Shown piece after piece: positions 48,905-60,659 of a DNA stretch of 64,000 nucleotides. Position 1 is the stretch's first letter. Every line of letters begins with the position of its first letter. The stretch is from Stomorhina lunata. Taxonomy: Eukaryota > Arthropoda > Insecta > Diptera > Rhiniidae. Made by a program: the position numbers and the translations under genes. Location of the stretch: assembly GCA_933228675.1 (NCBI GenBank), contig OW121742.1, forward strand, positions 125,775,983 to 125,839,982, written 5' to 3'. The notes below the pieces were generated by a model. It was not told the origin of the DNA. It did not search any database and saw only the letters and a list, made by a program, of their open reading frames with translations.

Positions 48905-50885
48905 AGTTAAAAAAAAAATTCAATAGACATTTTTTTTTATCAAAAATTTTTCTTTAGAAAATTTTTTATATCAAAAATTTTCTATAGAAATTTTTTTATC
49001 AAATATTTTTTAAAGGAAATTTTTTTATCAATTTTTTTATCAAAATTTTTTATCAAAATTTTTTATAGAAAATTTTTTATGAAAAATTTTTGTATAGAAA
49101 ATTTTTTTAGCAAAAATTTTTCTATTTTTTTAGCAAAAATTTTTCTATTTTTTTAGCAAAAATTTTTCTATAGAAAAAAATTCTATCGAAAATTTTCCTA
49201 TAGAAATTTTTTTTATAAAAAATTTTTCTTTAGAAAATTTTTTTTAACAAAAAATTTTCTTTAGAAAATTCTTTTTATAAAATATTTTTCATGGGAATTT
49301 TTTTATTAAAAATTTTTGTATCAACAATTTTTCTGTAGAAAATTTTTTTATCAAAAATTTTTCTATAGAGATTTTTTTTTATTAAAAATTTTTCTATAGA
49401 AAATTTTTTTATCAAAAATTTTTCTATAGAAAATTTTTTTATCAAAAATTTTTCTATAGAAAATTTTTTTATCAAAAATTTTTCTATAGAAAATTTTTTT
49501 ATCAAAAATTTTTCTACAGAAAATTTTTTTATCAAAAAATTTTCTATAGAAAATATTTTTATCAAAATTTTTTCTATAGAAAATTTTTTTATCAAAAATT
49601 TTTTCTATTGAAAATTTTTCTATAGAAAATTTTTTTTATCAAAAATTGTTCTATAGAACATTTTTTATCAAAAATTGTTCTATAGAAAATTTTTTCATCA
49701 AAAATTGTTCTATAGAAAATTTTTTTACCAAAAATTTTTCTATTGAAAATTTTTTTATCAAAAATTTTTCTATAGAATTTTTTTATCAAGAATTTTTCTA
49801 GAGAGAATTTTTTTATCAAAAAATTTTCTATAGAAAATTTTTTTATCAAAAATTTTTCTATTGAAAATTTTTCTATAGAAAATTTTTTTATCAAATATTT
49901 TTTAAAGTAAATTTTTTTTGAAAGAAATTAAATTTATTTGAACCAAGATTTGTGAGAGGTTGTGAGTTCTTTTATCAAACATTTTTCTATAGAAAATTTT
50001 TTTATTAAAAATTTTTCTATAGAAAATTTTTTGAAAGAAATTAATTTTTAGTTGAACCAAGAATTTATGTTAAGAGGTTGTGGGTTCGAATCCGGGCTCA
50101 GGTTCATATCATAAATTTTTATTTTTTTATGAACAATTTCTCAATTTTTTTTATGAAAACTTTTTCTATAGAAAATTTTTTATCAAAACTTTTTCTATAG
50201 GAAATTTTTTTATCAAAACTTTTTTTATAGAAAATTTTTTTATCAAAAATTTTTCTATAAAAGATTTTTTTATCAAATCTTTTTTTATAGAAAATTTTTG
50301 TATAGAACATTTTTTTTATCAAAAATTTTTCTATAGAAAATTTTTTATCAAAACTTTTTTTATAGAAAATTTTTTTATCAAAAACTTTTCTATAGAATTT
50401 TTTTTTTATTTTTTTTATCAAAAATTTTTCTATAGAAATTTGTTTTATCAAAAATTTTTCTATATAAAACTTTTTTATCAAAATTTTTCTATAGAAAATT
50501 TTTTTATCCAAAATTTTTCTAATAAAAAATTATTCTAGAGAAAAATTTTTTTAGCAAAAATTTTTCTATAGAAAATTTTTTATCAAAAATTTTTCTATAG
50601 AAATTTTTACCAAAACTTTTTTTATAGAATATTTTTTTTATCAAAACTTTTTTTAAAAAAAATTTTTTTATCAAAAATTTTTCCAGAAAAGATTTTTATC
50701 AAAACTTTTTCTTTAGGATTTTATTTATCAAAAAATTTTCTAAAGAATTTTTGTTTGTTTTTTTTTATCAAAAATTTTTTCATAGAAAAATATTTCTATC
50801 GAAAATTTTTCTTTAGAAAAATATTTTTATCGAAAATTTGTTTAGAAAAAAGATTGTTATTGAAAATGTTTCTATAGAAAATTTT
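48905..50885 (+). repeat. CTATAG-palindrome array 3
   Basis: About 2 kb of TTTTTCTATAGAAAA plus TTTTTTTATCAAAAA units with many length variants. It is interrupted at about 49920-49975 and 50030-50115 by GAACCAAGA-TTTGTGAGAGGTTG-type sequence. The long AT-coded open frames on both strands (Ile-Glu-Lys-Phe, Asn-Phe-Phe-Ile peptides) are repeat shadows. Confidence 0.95.
50050..50110 (+). other. tRNA-like B-box remnant inside array 3
   Basis: GTTGAACCAAGAATTTATG is followed by AGGTTGTGGGTTCGAATCC. GGTTCGAATCC (50083-50093) is a perfect pol III B box, but no A box precedes it at the right distance. A decayed twin lies at about 49934-49970. Confidence 0.55.
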
Positions 50886-51095
50886 TTTTGAGGAAATTTG
50901 TCGTTATTCTTTTGAACTATATTTTTTGTTGCTATAATTTGGATTTTGGTTTTGTATTTTCTTTAACAAGGAGCCACCAGCCGACATTGCTTTTAATACT
51001 AATTTTCAATGATCGCGATATTTACGAAAATTGCAAAAAGTCTTCGGCTTCTGGTGGTATGGGTTGCCTGCGCCTGGACTTAAGTTATTAAAAAA
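50886..51095 (+). repeat. shared tail after array 3
   Basis: About 80% alike by eye to 63600-63815. Shared blocks are GTTGC-ATAATTTG, TTTTCTTTAACAA, ATGATC, TATTTAC-AAAATT, TCGGCT-CTGGTGGTATGGG and TTGCCT. It contains a small frame (67 codons from 50888) whose counterpart is also open after array 5. Confidence 0.75.
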
Positions 51096-52840
51096 TATCT
51101 TAATGCAAAATATAGTCTTGATTGTTAGCTAGACCAAAAAAATAGGTAACAGTCCATAACACAACATGATCATAAACTACTGCATAGTCAAGACCGGTCT
51201 TTGATAAAAAACAGCCCTCGTAGGATTATGCTTTTCACGCTCACACATATCCTATTTTAATTTTTTGAGGGTGCTCTGTGGCTAAGTTGGTTAGCTTGCC
51301 GACTTCTAAGAATAGCATATCATATTATGCCTGGGTTCTTAATTATTAATTTCTATTAAAATAAATAATTACCACAGCATCCTTCATTGCCTGTAAGCCC
51401 TACAGCATTAACACGCCGTCGATGTAAAAGAAATAAAATTGGTTATAAAACAAAAATCTTAAATAATTCGTCTATCTAAAAAAAGATTGTGGAACTTCAC
51501 TGTTCCGAAGACCTCTTACTACGCCTCTGTCAATGTGAAACGTTGGCTGTCTGTTTGTACAGGTAAAGTACAGGCCACAAGAACCATCGCTTCCAAAATC
51601 CTAATCGGTTTATTTTTTCGAGGAAAAAATTGAAATTACAATTTTATTTAACCCAAAATATTTATAGATATGTTTCGGAAAACTCATCTTTTTGGATTTT
51701 ATTTAAATACTTGATACTTTTTCTAAGAAATTAAAATAAAGTCAATAAAAATCCAGTAGATAAGTCTTTGATCCAAACATATTTTATTCCTTACACATTT
51801 TAAACAGAAAAGGAATCAACAGTACAAGACAAAACAAGTCTAAAGCAAGGATTTCTTTTTTCTCTTAAAGTTCTTATAAAATATTTTGAATACTTCACTT
51901 GTTCACTGTAAATTCTATTGAATATAAATGTGTTTAAATTTTCTAAAAATTTATTATATTCTCCGAAACATTCGCATGTAATCAAGAAAATAAACACACA
52001 ATAAAAAAAATATCGAACACTAACAAAAATCTACTCAATTCAGTTCAAAATTCAATTCAATTTATATTTCTTCCTTCGATACCAAAAACAATAACAACAA
52101 AAATAAAACAGGACTAAAGGAATCTTAAGGAGTAAAACGAACGAACGAAGAAGTATTTAGATTGAACATGAAGAGATACAAAACACTTTAGATAGATTGT
52201 CAGGATATTGACAGCTGGTAAAATGCTAATTTCTTACATTAAATGTATGAAAAAGCAAGAAACCGTTAAAATGGATTCAAATTGTGTAAATGATATCAGA
52301 AACAAAACAAAAAAAAAAAAAACAAGATATTGGATAAATAAAGACAAACACACAAACAGACTTAAGCAAACTTACAACTTATACAGATTTGAAATTCTTT
52401 GAAAGGGATATTGTAGGACTAAAAGGGTAAGTAAATATAGAAATTCAGGCACATGTTTTTGAAACACATACATGTTACACATATCAACTGATATGTTAGT
52501 ATTTTACTAAAACTAAAAGTATTTGTTGAGTTTTTTTTTTTGCTTAGAATCGATATCTCCTTTTCGTTTGTAGCTGATCAAAGCCAATCAACTCAATTTA
52601 ATTTGCTTGCAAAAAGAAAATCAACACTCAAACATAAACGGGAAATAGAAAGTATCAATCTACGAGTATCTAATACTAAATCAAATACTCGAACATAAAA
52701 CAATTTACGAAATTTGTAAATAAATAATACAACAGGATTCTAAAGGATACGAACATGAGACATGGCAGAAAAGTTGGCATGTTTTTGGGGGAAAAAAATT
52801 AATAAAACTAAAAAGAAAAAAAAATTAAAGACTGTACATA
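51096..52840. other. unique sequence plus a SINE copy
   Basis: Apart from the SINE at about 51270-51450, no gene was recognised. Purine-rich AAACAAAA stretches are common near 52010-52330. Confidence 0.5.
51270..51450 (+). mobile_element. tRNA-derived SINE, copy 2
   Basis: A box TGGCTAAGTTGG at 51279-51290, followed by sequence parallel to copy 1 and a decayed B box GGGTTCTTAAT near 51333. The 3' part contains AACACGCCGTCGATGTAAAA then GAAATAAAATTGG, also found on the minus strand at about 27468-27515. Confidence 0.6.
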
Positions 52841-52842
52841 GC

Positions 52843-54525
52843 CTGGTTATAGTATCATAATCTGATCATTAACCGGTCACAATTTGATCATAGTCTGATC
52901 ATAATCCAGTAATAGTCTGGTCCTATTTTAGTCATAGTGTGTTTATAATTTGGTCATAGTCTGGTCATAATTTAGTCACAGTCTGATCTAGTCTGGTCAC
53001 AATTTGGTCATAGTCTGATCATAATCTGGCCATAGTTTGTTCATAGTTTAGTCATAGTCTGATCATAGTTTGGTCATAGACTGGTCATAGTATGGTCATA
53101 ATTTCATCATAGTTTGGTCATAATTTGGTCATAGTCTGTTCACAATTTGGCCATAGTCTAAACATAGTCTGGCAATAGTCTGGTCACAATTTGGTCATAG
53201 TCTGATCATAATCCAGTAATAGTCTGGTCCTATTTTAGTCATAGTGTGTTTATAATTTGGTCATAGTCTGATCATAATCTGGTCATAGGCAGGTCATAGT
53301 TTTGTCATAGTCTAGTCACAATTTGGTCATAGTCTGGTCATAGTTTGAACATAGCCTGATTATAGTGTGGTCACAATTGTATCATAGTCTGGTCATAGTT
53401 TGGTCATAGTCTTGCCATTGTCTGGTCATAGTCTTGTCATAGTCTGATCATAGTCTTGTCTTAGTCTAGTCATAGTCTGGTCATAATCTGGTCATAGCCT
53501 AGTCATATTCTGCTCATATTCTGGTCACAATATGGTCATAGTCTGATCATAATCTAGCCATAGACTAATCATAGTTTGGTCATAGTCTGGGCATAGTTTG
53601 GGCATAGTTTGGTCATAGTCTGGTCATAGTCTGGTCATAGTCTGGTCATAGTCTGGTCATAGTCTAATCATAGTCTGGTCATAATCTGGTCATAGTCTAG
53701 TCATAGTCTGGTCATAGTCTGGTCACAATTTGGTCATAGTCTGTACATAATCTAGCCACATACTGGTCACACTTTGGCCATAGTCTGGGCATAGTTTAGT
53801 CATAGCCTGATCATAGTCTGGTCATAGTTTGGTCATTCTCTGGTCATAGTCTGGTCATAGTCTGGTCATAATTTGGTCATAGTCTGATCATAATATAGCC
53901 ATAGACTGGTCATAGTTTGGTCATAGTCTGGGCATTGTTTGGCATAGCCTGATTACAATTTGGTCATAGTCTGATCATAATCTGGTTATAGTCTAGTCAT
54001 AGTCTGGTCATAGTCTGGTCTTAGTTTGGTCTTAGTCTGGTCATAGTCTGATCATAGTCTGGTCATAGTCTGGTCATAGACTGGCCATAGTCTGGTAACA
54101 ATTTGGTCATATTCTGATCATAATCTAGCCAAAGACTGGTCATAGTCTGGGCATAGTTTAGTCCTAGCCAGGTCATAGTCTGGTAACAATTTGGTCATAG
54201 TCTGGTCATAGTTTGGTCATAGTCTGGCCATTATCTGGTCATAGTCTGATCATAGTCTGATCATAGTCTGATCATAGTCTGATCATAGTCTGATCATAGT
54301 CTTGTCTTAGTCTAGTCATAGTCTGGTCTTAGTCTGTCCATAGTTTTTCTAAAGTCTGGTCATAGTCTGGTTATATTCTGGTCATAGTCTGGTCATTGTC
54401 TGGCCAAAGTCTGGTCATAGTCTAGTCTTAGTCTGGTCATTATCTGGCCATAGTCCGGTCATAGTGTAGTCTTAGTCTGGTCATAATTTGGAGGTAGTCT
54501 GGTCATAGTCTGGTCGGATATTTTT
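52843..54525. repeat. TCATAGTCTGG array A (11-bp unit)
   Basis: About 1.7 kb of GGTCATAGTCT units with frequent variants (GATCATAATCT, GGTCACAATTT, GGCCATAGACT). An internal duplication is visible: the phrase CATAATCCAGTAATAGTCTG occurs near 52890 and 53208. The same unit in the same orientation fills part of intron 1 of the neighbouring gene. Confidence 0.95.
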
Positions 54526-54581
54526 GATCTTGGTAAAAATAGGCTTAAAGTAAAGTAAAAATATTAATTTTTCTAATAAAA

Positions 54582-54587
54582 TTTATT
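54582..54587 (-). terminator. polyadenylation signal AATAAA of the OSTalpha-like gene
   Basis: Read on the minus strand, AATAAA lies about 140 bases after the stop codon, in AT-rich sequence and before the TCATAGTCTGG array. It is the most likely 3' end signal, though other AATAAA-like words are nearby. Confidence 0.5.
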
Positions 54588-54725
54588 TAATTATTTGTAT
54601 AATTTATATCACAATCACTTTAAGTATATTCACACAATTGTTATGATTTTCTTGCTGTGAACTGTATTTTTTTTTGTATATTTTGTATAACTTAAAAACT
54701 AATAGCCCTCCAAGAAATTCGACTG

Positions 54726-54805
54726 TTATGAAGGTATTCTATAGGCATTTTGAGCCAACATAGAAACCAAGACCATTTCACATAAAATCAAGAGATTAAT
54801 AAAAG
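54726..54805 (-). other. coding exon 5 (last) of the OSTalpha-like gene
   Basis: Acceptor TTTTTTGTTTCTTTTCAG. It encodes membrane segment 7 (FINLLILCEMVLVSMLAQ) and ends NAYRIPS before TAA at 54726-54728. The C-terminal tail is short for the family. Confidence 0.8.
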
Positions 54806-57800
54806 CTGAAAAGAAACAAAAAACCAAACAATAGCAATTATAGAACCCATTTACAGAAATCATATTCGAAAAAATAAAATTACTTTGTTTGTAGATGGTA
54901 TGATTTATGGGATATTCACCTCCCAGTATCAAATGATTCAATTGACTGTCCAACAAAAGATATTGCAATTTACATAAAAGAAGAATGAGTTGCAGGCAAA
55001 AAACTTTTTTCTGAAGAAAACAAAAGGGGAGAAACGATTAAAATCATTTAAAATAGTTGAAATTTTAATTATGAAGGACATACCATTAAATTGTATTCGG
55101 AATGCATAACATTAATCACCCGCACAGTGATATTTAAGCCCCACAAGCCAATCAATATCGAACACACAATAAATGGGATAAAATAATAGTTAACATTACG
55201 AAAGAGCTCCTGAAATTTACAAAAATAAGGAAAAGAAAAACAGGAAATTATTATGTTTATGGCACTTAAAAAGGCATAAAGCTAAAAATTAAATACTCAC
55301 CGGCTCCCTGTAGTAGATGACATTCAACACCAACATTATAGAGCCCTGCACGAAAGGCATTTGCCAGACCATATAACGCAACAGACACAACTTTGCCCTC
55401 GAAGGCACTAGAACTGGCAGACACAGACAACAGCAACAACAGGGCGGAGTATTTATGGCCACAGCAGTACCATCGGTTTCCTTCATATAATTCACCTCAG
55501 AATCTACATAACGGAAACATAATTGCCGAAATAAGACCGCACCCACCGTAAACGACAAGTGCATCACGGTGTGGCAGAGCAACCAGCTTTTCGGCAATAA
55601 AATGGTCGTTAGAGCTGCACAACAAATGATGGGATACAAAGAGACTAAGGCAATGGTATAACCTCTGTAGTAGGAGTCCACGCGACGTCTAACACGAGAG
55701 ACTGTGGTGCAGTAGATGGAAATGTTGAGTAGCACAAGGAGTGTGGCCAGAAATATTGAAAGTACTATAAAGGGGGTAAGGTCTGTTTAAGCAAAAAAGA
55801 AAAAAAAATCAAAGAAGAAAAGAAAATTTAGTTAAGGAAGCAACAAAATTTATATCAGCCATAAATTTACTAGAAATAAAGCCATAAGGTGGAAAAATAA
55901 AATAAGCAATGGATCATGATGCTAAGAGTAGTGCCTTGGGCGGAAGTTTTAAACGGTTCATAAGTGAGAAATAATTTCGCGGGCTGTTTAGTTTTATGGT
56001 TATATTAAGGAACATTTTAAATGTTTTATGTTAAAAATTAGATTTTAAATTGTTAAAGGGTTTAATAGCTTAAGTGCTTTGGACTGCTAAACATTACCAT
56101 GGACATATAAAACAGGTTCCAGGCTAATATCTAAGATACTGACTAAACATTTGACTAGATTTTTGTCAAAAGAACTGACTGTAATAATGACTACTGACCA
56201 GACGTAGGTACTTTGTAGTCTTTTCATAGCCTGATCATAGTCTAGTCATAGTTCTCTTATAGTCTGGTCACAGTCTGATAATAGTTTAATCACAGTCTTA
56301 TCCTCGTATGTCATAATATGATGATAGTCTGATCAGTTTGTGGTCATAATATTTGATATGTATTAGTCATAGTCTATTCTTATTTTGGTCATATTCTGAT
56401 TATATTATTGTCATACATTAGTAATAATCTTCTCATAGGCTAATCATAAACTGATCACAGTCTGTTTTTAAGTTCGTCATAGTATGGCCAATATTAGGTC
56501 TTGGTATGTCTATAGCCTAATCATAGTTTGTTCATATTCCTGTTTTAGTCTTGTCATAGTCCGACGATGATCTAGTCAAGCTATAGTCTGTTCATAGTCT
56601 AGTCATAGTTTAATTATAGTCTGCTTATAGTCATATTATAGTCTGATCATAGTCTATTTGTAGTGTGATTACAATTTAGCCAAAGTCAGGTCATACTTGG
56701 TATGTCTATAGTCTGGTCATAGTTTGGTTATATTCCGGACTTATTTTTGGCATAGTCTGATCATGATCTAGTCATTGTCTTGTTGCATCGTGGCCATAGT
56801 TAGTTCATAGTCTGGTCATAATTTAATCATATTTAGCTCATAGTCCTGTTATAGTCTTATCATAATCTGGTCGTAGTGTGATTATAGTAGTGTGGGAATA
56901 GTGTGGGAATAGTCAGGTCATATTCTGGTTTTGGTGTGTCAATAGTCTGGTCATAGTTTGGTTATTTTCCGGGTTTATTCTTGCCATACTCTGATGATGA
57001 TCTAGTCATTGTCTGATTGCTGTAAGGCCATAGTTTGTTCATACCTTAATCATAGTCTGCTAATAGCCCTATTTTAAACTGATTTTAGTCTGGTCGTAGT
57101 GTGATTATAGTCTGGTCATAGACAGTTCATAATTTGGTGTTGGTATGTCTTTAGTCCGGTCATAATAGGTTCTATTCCGGTGTTAGTTTTATCATAGTCT
57201 AATCATGATCTAGTCATTGTCTGGTTGTAGTCTGACCATATTCATTTCATAATCTAGTCATAATTTAATCATAGTCCGCACATAGTCCTACTATAGTCTG
57301 GTCGCAGTGTGATTATAATTTTATCATAGTCTACTTAGAGTCCTATTATAGTCCGATCATGGTCTGGTTGTAGACTGATTATAGTCTGGCCATAGTCTGG
57401 TCATGCTGGTCATATCCGTTTTTATAGAAATTTTTTAATGGAAAAATTTTCTATAGAAATTTTCTATTAAATTTTTTTTTTATGAAAAATTTTCTATTGA
57501 AACTTTTTTCTATAGAAAAATTTTCTATAGAAATTTTTTTCTATAGAATAATTTTCTATAAAATTTTTTTTTATAGAAAAATTTTCTATAAACATTTTTT
57601 TCTATAGAAAAATTTTTTATAGAATTTTTTTTCTATAGAAAAATTTTCTATAAAAATTTTTTTCTATACAAAAATTTTCTATAGAAATTTTTTTCTTTAG
57701 AAATTTTTTTTTATAGAAAAATTTTCTATCGAAATTTTTTTCTAAAAAAATTATTTCAATAGAACTTTTTTCTATAGAAATTTTTTTTTATAGAAATTTT

Positions 57801-59960
57801 TTTCTATAGAAAAATTTTCTATAGAAATTTTTTTTCTATACAAAAATTTTCTATAGAAAAATTTTTTTCTATAGAAAAATTGTCTATAGAAATTTTTTTC
57901 TATAGAAAAATTTTCTATAGAAATTTTTTTCTATAGATAAATTTTCTATAGAAATTTTTTTCTATAGAAAAATTTTCTATAGAAATTTTTTTCTATAGAA
58001 ATTTTTTCTATTGAAAAATTTTCTATAGAAATTTTTTTCTTTAGAAAAATTTTCTATAGAAATTTTTTTCTATAGAAAAATTTTCTATACAAATTTTTTT
58101 CTGTAGAAAAATTTTCTATAGAAATTTTTTTCTATAGAAATTTTTTTTCTATAGAAAAATTTTCTAAGAAATTTTTTTCTAAAAATTTTTATAGAAATTT
58201 TTTTCTATAGAAACATTTTCTATAGAAATTTTTTGTCTTTAGAAAAATTTTCTATAGAAATTTTTTTCTATATAAAATTTTCGATTGAAATTTTTTTTTA
58301 TAGAAATTTTTTTCTATAGAATTTTTTTTCTATAGAAATTTTTTTCTATATAAATTTTTTGTATAGAAAAAATTTCTATAGAAATTTTTTTCTATAGAAA
58401 TTTTTTTCTATAGAAATTTTTTTCTATAGAAATTTTTTTCTATAGAAATTTTTTTCTATAGAAATTTTTTTCTATAGAAAAATTTTCTATAGAAATTTTT
58501 TCTATACAAAAATTTTCTATAGAAATTTTTTTCTATAGAAAAATTTTCTATAGAAATTTTTTTCTATAGACACATTTTCTATAGAAATTTTTTTCTATAG
58601 AAAAATTTTCTATAGAATTTTTTTTCTATAAAAAAATTTTCTATAGAAATTTTTTTCTATAAAAAAATTTTCTATAGAAATTTTTTTCTATAGAAATTTT
58701 TTTCTTTAGAAAAATTTTCTATAGAAATTTTTTTCTAAAAATTTGTATAGAAATTTTTTTCTATAGAAACATTTTCTATAGAAATTTTTTGTCTTTAGAA
58801 AAATTTTCTACAGAAATTTTTTTTCTATAAAAAATTTTTAATAGAAAATTTTCTATAGAAAATTTTTTTATCAAAAATTTTTCTATAGAACATTTTTCTC
58901 AAAAATTTTTCGAAAGAAAATTTTTTTATTGAAATTTTTCTATAGAACATTTTTTTATATATTAAAATTTTTTATAGAAATTTTTTTTCTATATAAAAAT
59001 TTTTTATAGTTTTTTTTCGATAGAAAAATTTTCTCTAGGAATTTTTTTCTATGGAAAAATTTTCTATAGAAATTTTTTTCTATGGAAAAATTTTCTATAG
59101 AAATTTTTTTCTATGGAAAAATTTTCTATAGAAATTTTTTTCTATGGAAAAATTTTCTATAGAAATTTTTTTCTATGGAAAAATTTTCTATAGAAATTTT
59201 TTTCTATTGAAAAATTTTCTATAGAAATTTTTTTCTATTGAAAAATTTTCTATAGAAATTTTTTTCTATGGAAAAATTTTCTATAAAAATTTTTTTCTAT
59301 AGAAAATTTTTTCATAAAAAAAAATTCTATAGAAAATGTTTCTATCTAATTTTTCATCACTTACTAGACTGCTTACTTGACTGCTGATTAAAATTCTAAC
59401 CTCTTAACTGGCTATAATGGCTAATTAGATTAATTTTTGCCAACGATTTTTTTTGTTTATTTTTCTTTTAATTTATTAAACATTCTTTGGCTTGTTTTAC
59501 TTTGCTGTTAAAAGGGATAATTTATCCTTAAGTAGGATTAATGTTTAACATGTCTCAGACATGCTGATACTTGCCAAAACCTTTTGACCTTTGGAATTTG
59601 TTATTCTTCTTAAATTATTCATTAATTTTTGTTCATGTATTAAACAAATCTTTTTGTTTTCATTTCTTTAGGATACAAAATTAACCTAAGGACTTCAGAA
59701 ACCAAGAAAACTAAACCTTGACCCAGAAAATTAGACCAAGAAAAGGTAAGATTTTATTAAAAATATAAATGAATTAAAAATACTTAGGAATAGGAAAAAT
59801 TCTAATAATGGCACTTACTGTGATAATAATCGGATAATGAGGGATGCCAAAAGATACTGGGATATGGCTCGGTTTCATTGGAAGTTGAGTTGAAATCATA
59901 TAACTCCTGCTGCAGCATTCGGGTGAATGAAGTATTTTGGTCATTTTGTAGAAAGTTCAT
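54726..59960 (-). CDS. organic solute transporter alpha-like (OSTalpha/TMEM184) membrane protein, five coding exons
   Basis: Coding exons on the minus strand are 59960-59819, 55782-55301, 55209-55084, 55010-54884 and 54805-54726. All junctions are GT-AG and the frame is kept through all of them (intron phases 1, 0, 0, 1). The product is about 318 residues, near the family's usual 320-340. What is seen: an N-terminal region with four NxS/T sequons (Asn 9, 24, 28, 48), then seven hydrophobic segments. Family-like marks are YPIICCAALTTILLP, a Cys cluster followed by LCLPV (CCCCCLCLP), MPFVQGSIMLVLNVIYY, KVFCLQLILLLCKLQ and FINLLILCEMVLVSMLAQ. Members of this family are plasma- or internal-membrane proteins; vertebrate OSTalpha moves bile acids and steroids together with a beta subunit, but the substrate of the fly proteins is not established. 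The last intron is 78 nt, normal for flies. Intron 1 is 4036 nt, nearly all simple arrays. The call is by motif memory, not a search; family level is likely, the exact paralogue unknown. Confidence 0.85.
54884..55010 (-). other. coding exon 4 of the OSTalpha-like gene
   Basis: Acceptor TTTTGTTTTCTTCAG. 42 codons plus one base, encoding KKVFCLQLILLLCKLQYLLL (segment 6) and GGEYPINHTIYKQ. The donor is CAAA|GTAATT. Without splicing, the reading frame stays open through the 78-nt intron and would add 26 unconserved residues. An alternative donor at GGAG|GTGAAT would also be in frame but would remove the PINHTIYKQ stretch. Confidence 0.75.
55084..55209 (-). other. coding exon 3 of the OSTalpha-like gene
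   Basis: Exactly 42 codons. The acceptor is GTAAATTTCAG and the donor ATG|GTATGT. It encodes ELFRNVNYYFIPF, then membrane segment 5 and ends VMHSEYNLM. The family's FxxxNxxYYxxP pattern fits. Confidence 0.85.
55301..55782 (-). other. coding exon 2 of the OSTalpha-like gene
   Basis: The acceptor is pyrimidine-rich (TTTTTTGCTTAAACAG). The first two bases complete Asn 48, followed by 160 codons. It carries membrane segments 1-4 and the Cys cluster (CCCCCLCLP). The donor is CCG|GTGAGT. This exon is clearly more GC-rich than its surroundings, another sign of real coding sequence. Confidence 0.88.
56220..57415. repeat. TCATAGTCTGG array B, in intron 1
   Basis: About 1.2 kb of the same 11-bp unit as 52843-54525 and in the same orientation, but more diverged. 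It lies wholly in the first intron of the OSTalpha-like gene. The stretch 55783-56219 before it is unique intronic sequence. Confidence 0.92.
57416..59345. repeat. CTATAG-palindrome array 4, in intron 1
   Basis: About 1.9 kb of TTTTTTTCTATAGAAATTTTT and AAAATTTTCTATAGAAA variants with a ~26-bp period. It differs from the other arrays in mostly lacking the ATCA/ATCG spacer. A run at about 59040-59270 has CTATGG in alternate half-units, a local subfamily. No shared tail follows it. Confidence 0.93.
59819..59960 (-). other. coding exon 1 of the OSTalpha-like gene
   Basis: 47 codons plus one base. The start ATG has AAAA before it, a good fly context. The exon encodes a hydrophilic, sequon-rich N-terminus ending ...PSLSDYYH and finishes at a consensus donor, A|GTAAGTG. 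A 5' non-coding exon may lie further right and was not identified. Confidence 0.78.
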
Positions 59961-60659
59961 TTTTATAGCTTTTTTCTGTTGTTAAAGTAAATTTATGCCT
60001 TAAAGTCTTTTAAGTACTTGTTAATTAAGTACAATTGGTTGAATTAAGTACGAGCGTAGAGTTAAGTACAAATATCCTCAAGCTCCTTTTTATGACTAAT
60101 ATTTGTTTTTCCCAAGAAAGCGGAAATTTATAACCTCCTGGACATTTTTCTGCAATTAGAAAGAAAAATAAAATTTATCAAGAAATTGAAAAGAAATTAA
60201 AAGTGTAACACAAATAAACACCAATTAAATGGTTTTGTTCATTAAAAGCTTAAAGAGTCTTTTAATTAGTATAATTAACCTTCTTTTTGAAATTATCTTT
60301 TGTTTATTGTTGTTTTTTTTTTTCAACTTTACCATCATCGTCATCATTAAAATTATAAATACTGAAAAAGCTGACATAAAGTATCAAGACATTTTTTACT
60401 CACGTTGTGCAAACATTTTGCTTCATTCATTTTCAGTCTGCGACGACTGAGTAAAACAGAAAATTTTTCATTTGCAATTTATTTGTTAAAAGTCAACAGC
60501 AATTGTTGCAGCAGCAGCAACAAGAATAGCTACTATTGCAGCAGCTGTTAGTTGTCAACTGCAGTTGTGCTGTTATTACCATTATAATTCATAATCTTAG
60601 AGAAATGTTTTAAGGCCTGACATTTTGGGGCCCTTAGTAGGACTTTAGTACAATTTTAA
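59961..60659. other. upstream region of the OSTalpha-like gene
   Basis: Sequence 5' of the start codon on the minus strand. CAG/CAA-rich stretches (GCAGCAGCAGCAACAAG near 60508; CAACTGCAG) occur, but no promoter element could be fixed. The plus-strand frame at 60229-60450 is not supported. Confidence 0.45.

Noticed and set aside
50050..50110. tRNA gene at the perfect B box
   Set aside because: Upstream sequence is array-derived and lacks an A box and cloverleaf arms; kept only as a remnant.
49275..50538. Phe/Ile/Lys/Glu-rich ORFs in CTATAG arrays
   Set aside because: Direct translations of the TTTTTCTATAGAAAA unit, present on both strands and in every such array.
60425..60450. Core promoter (TCAGTC initiator on the minus strand) for the OSTalpha-like gene
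   Set aside because: The initiator word is short and no convincing downstream element or TATA box accompanies it; the 5' end cannot be fixed from sequence.
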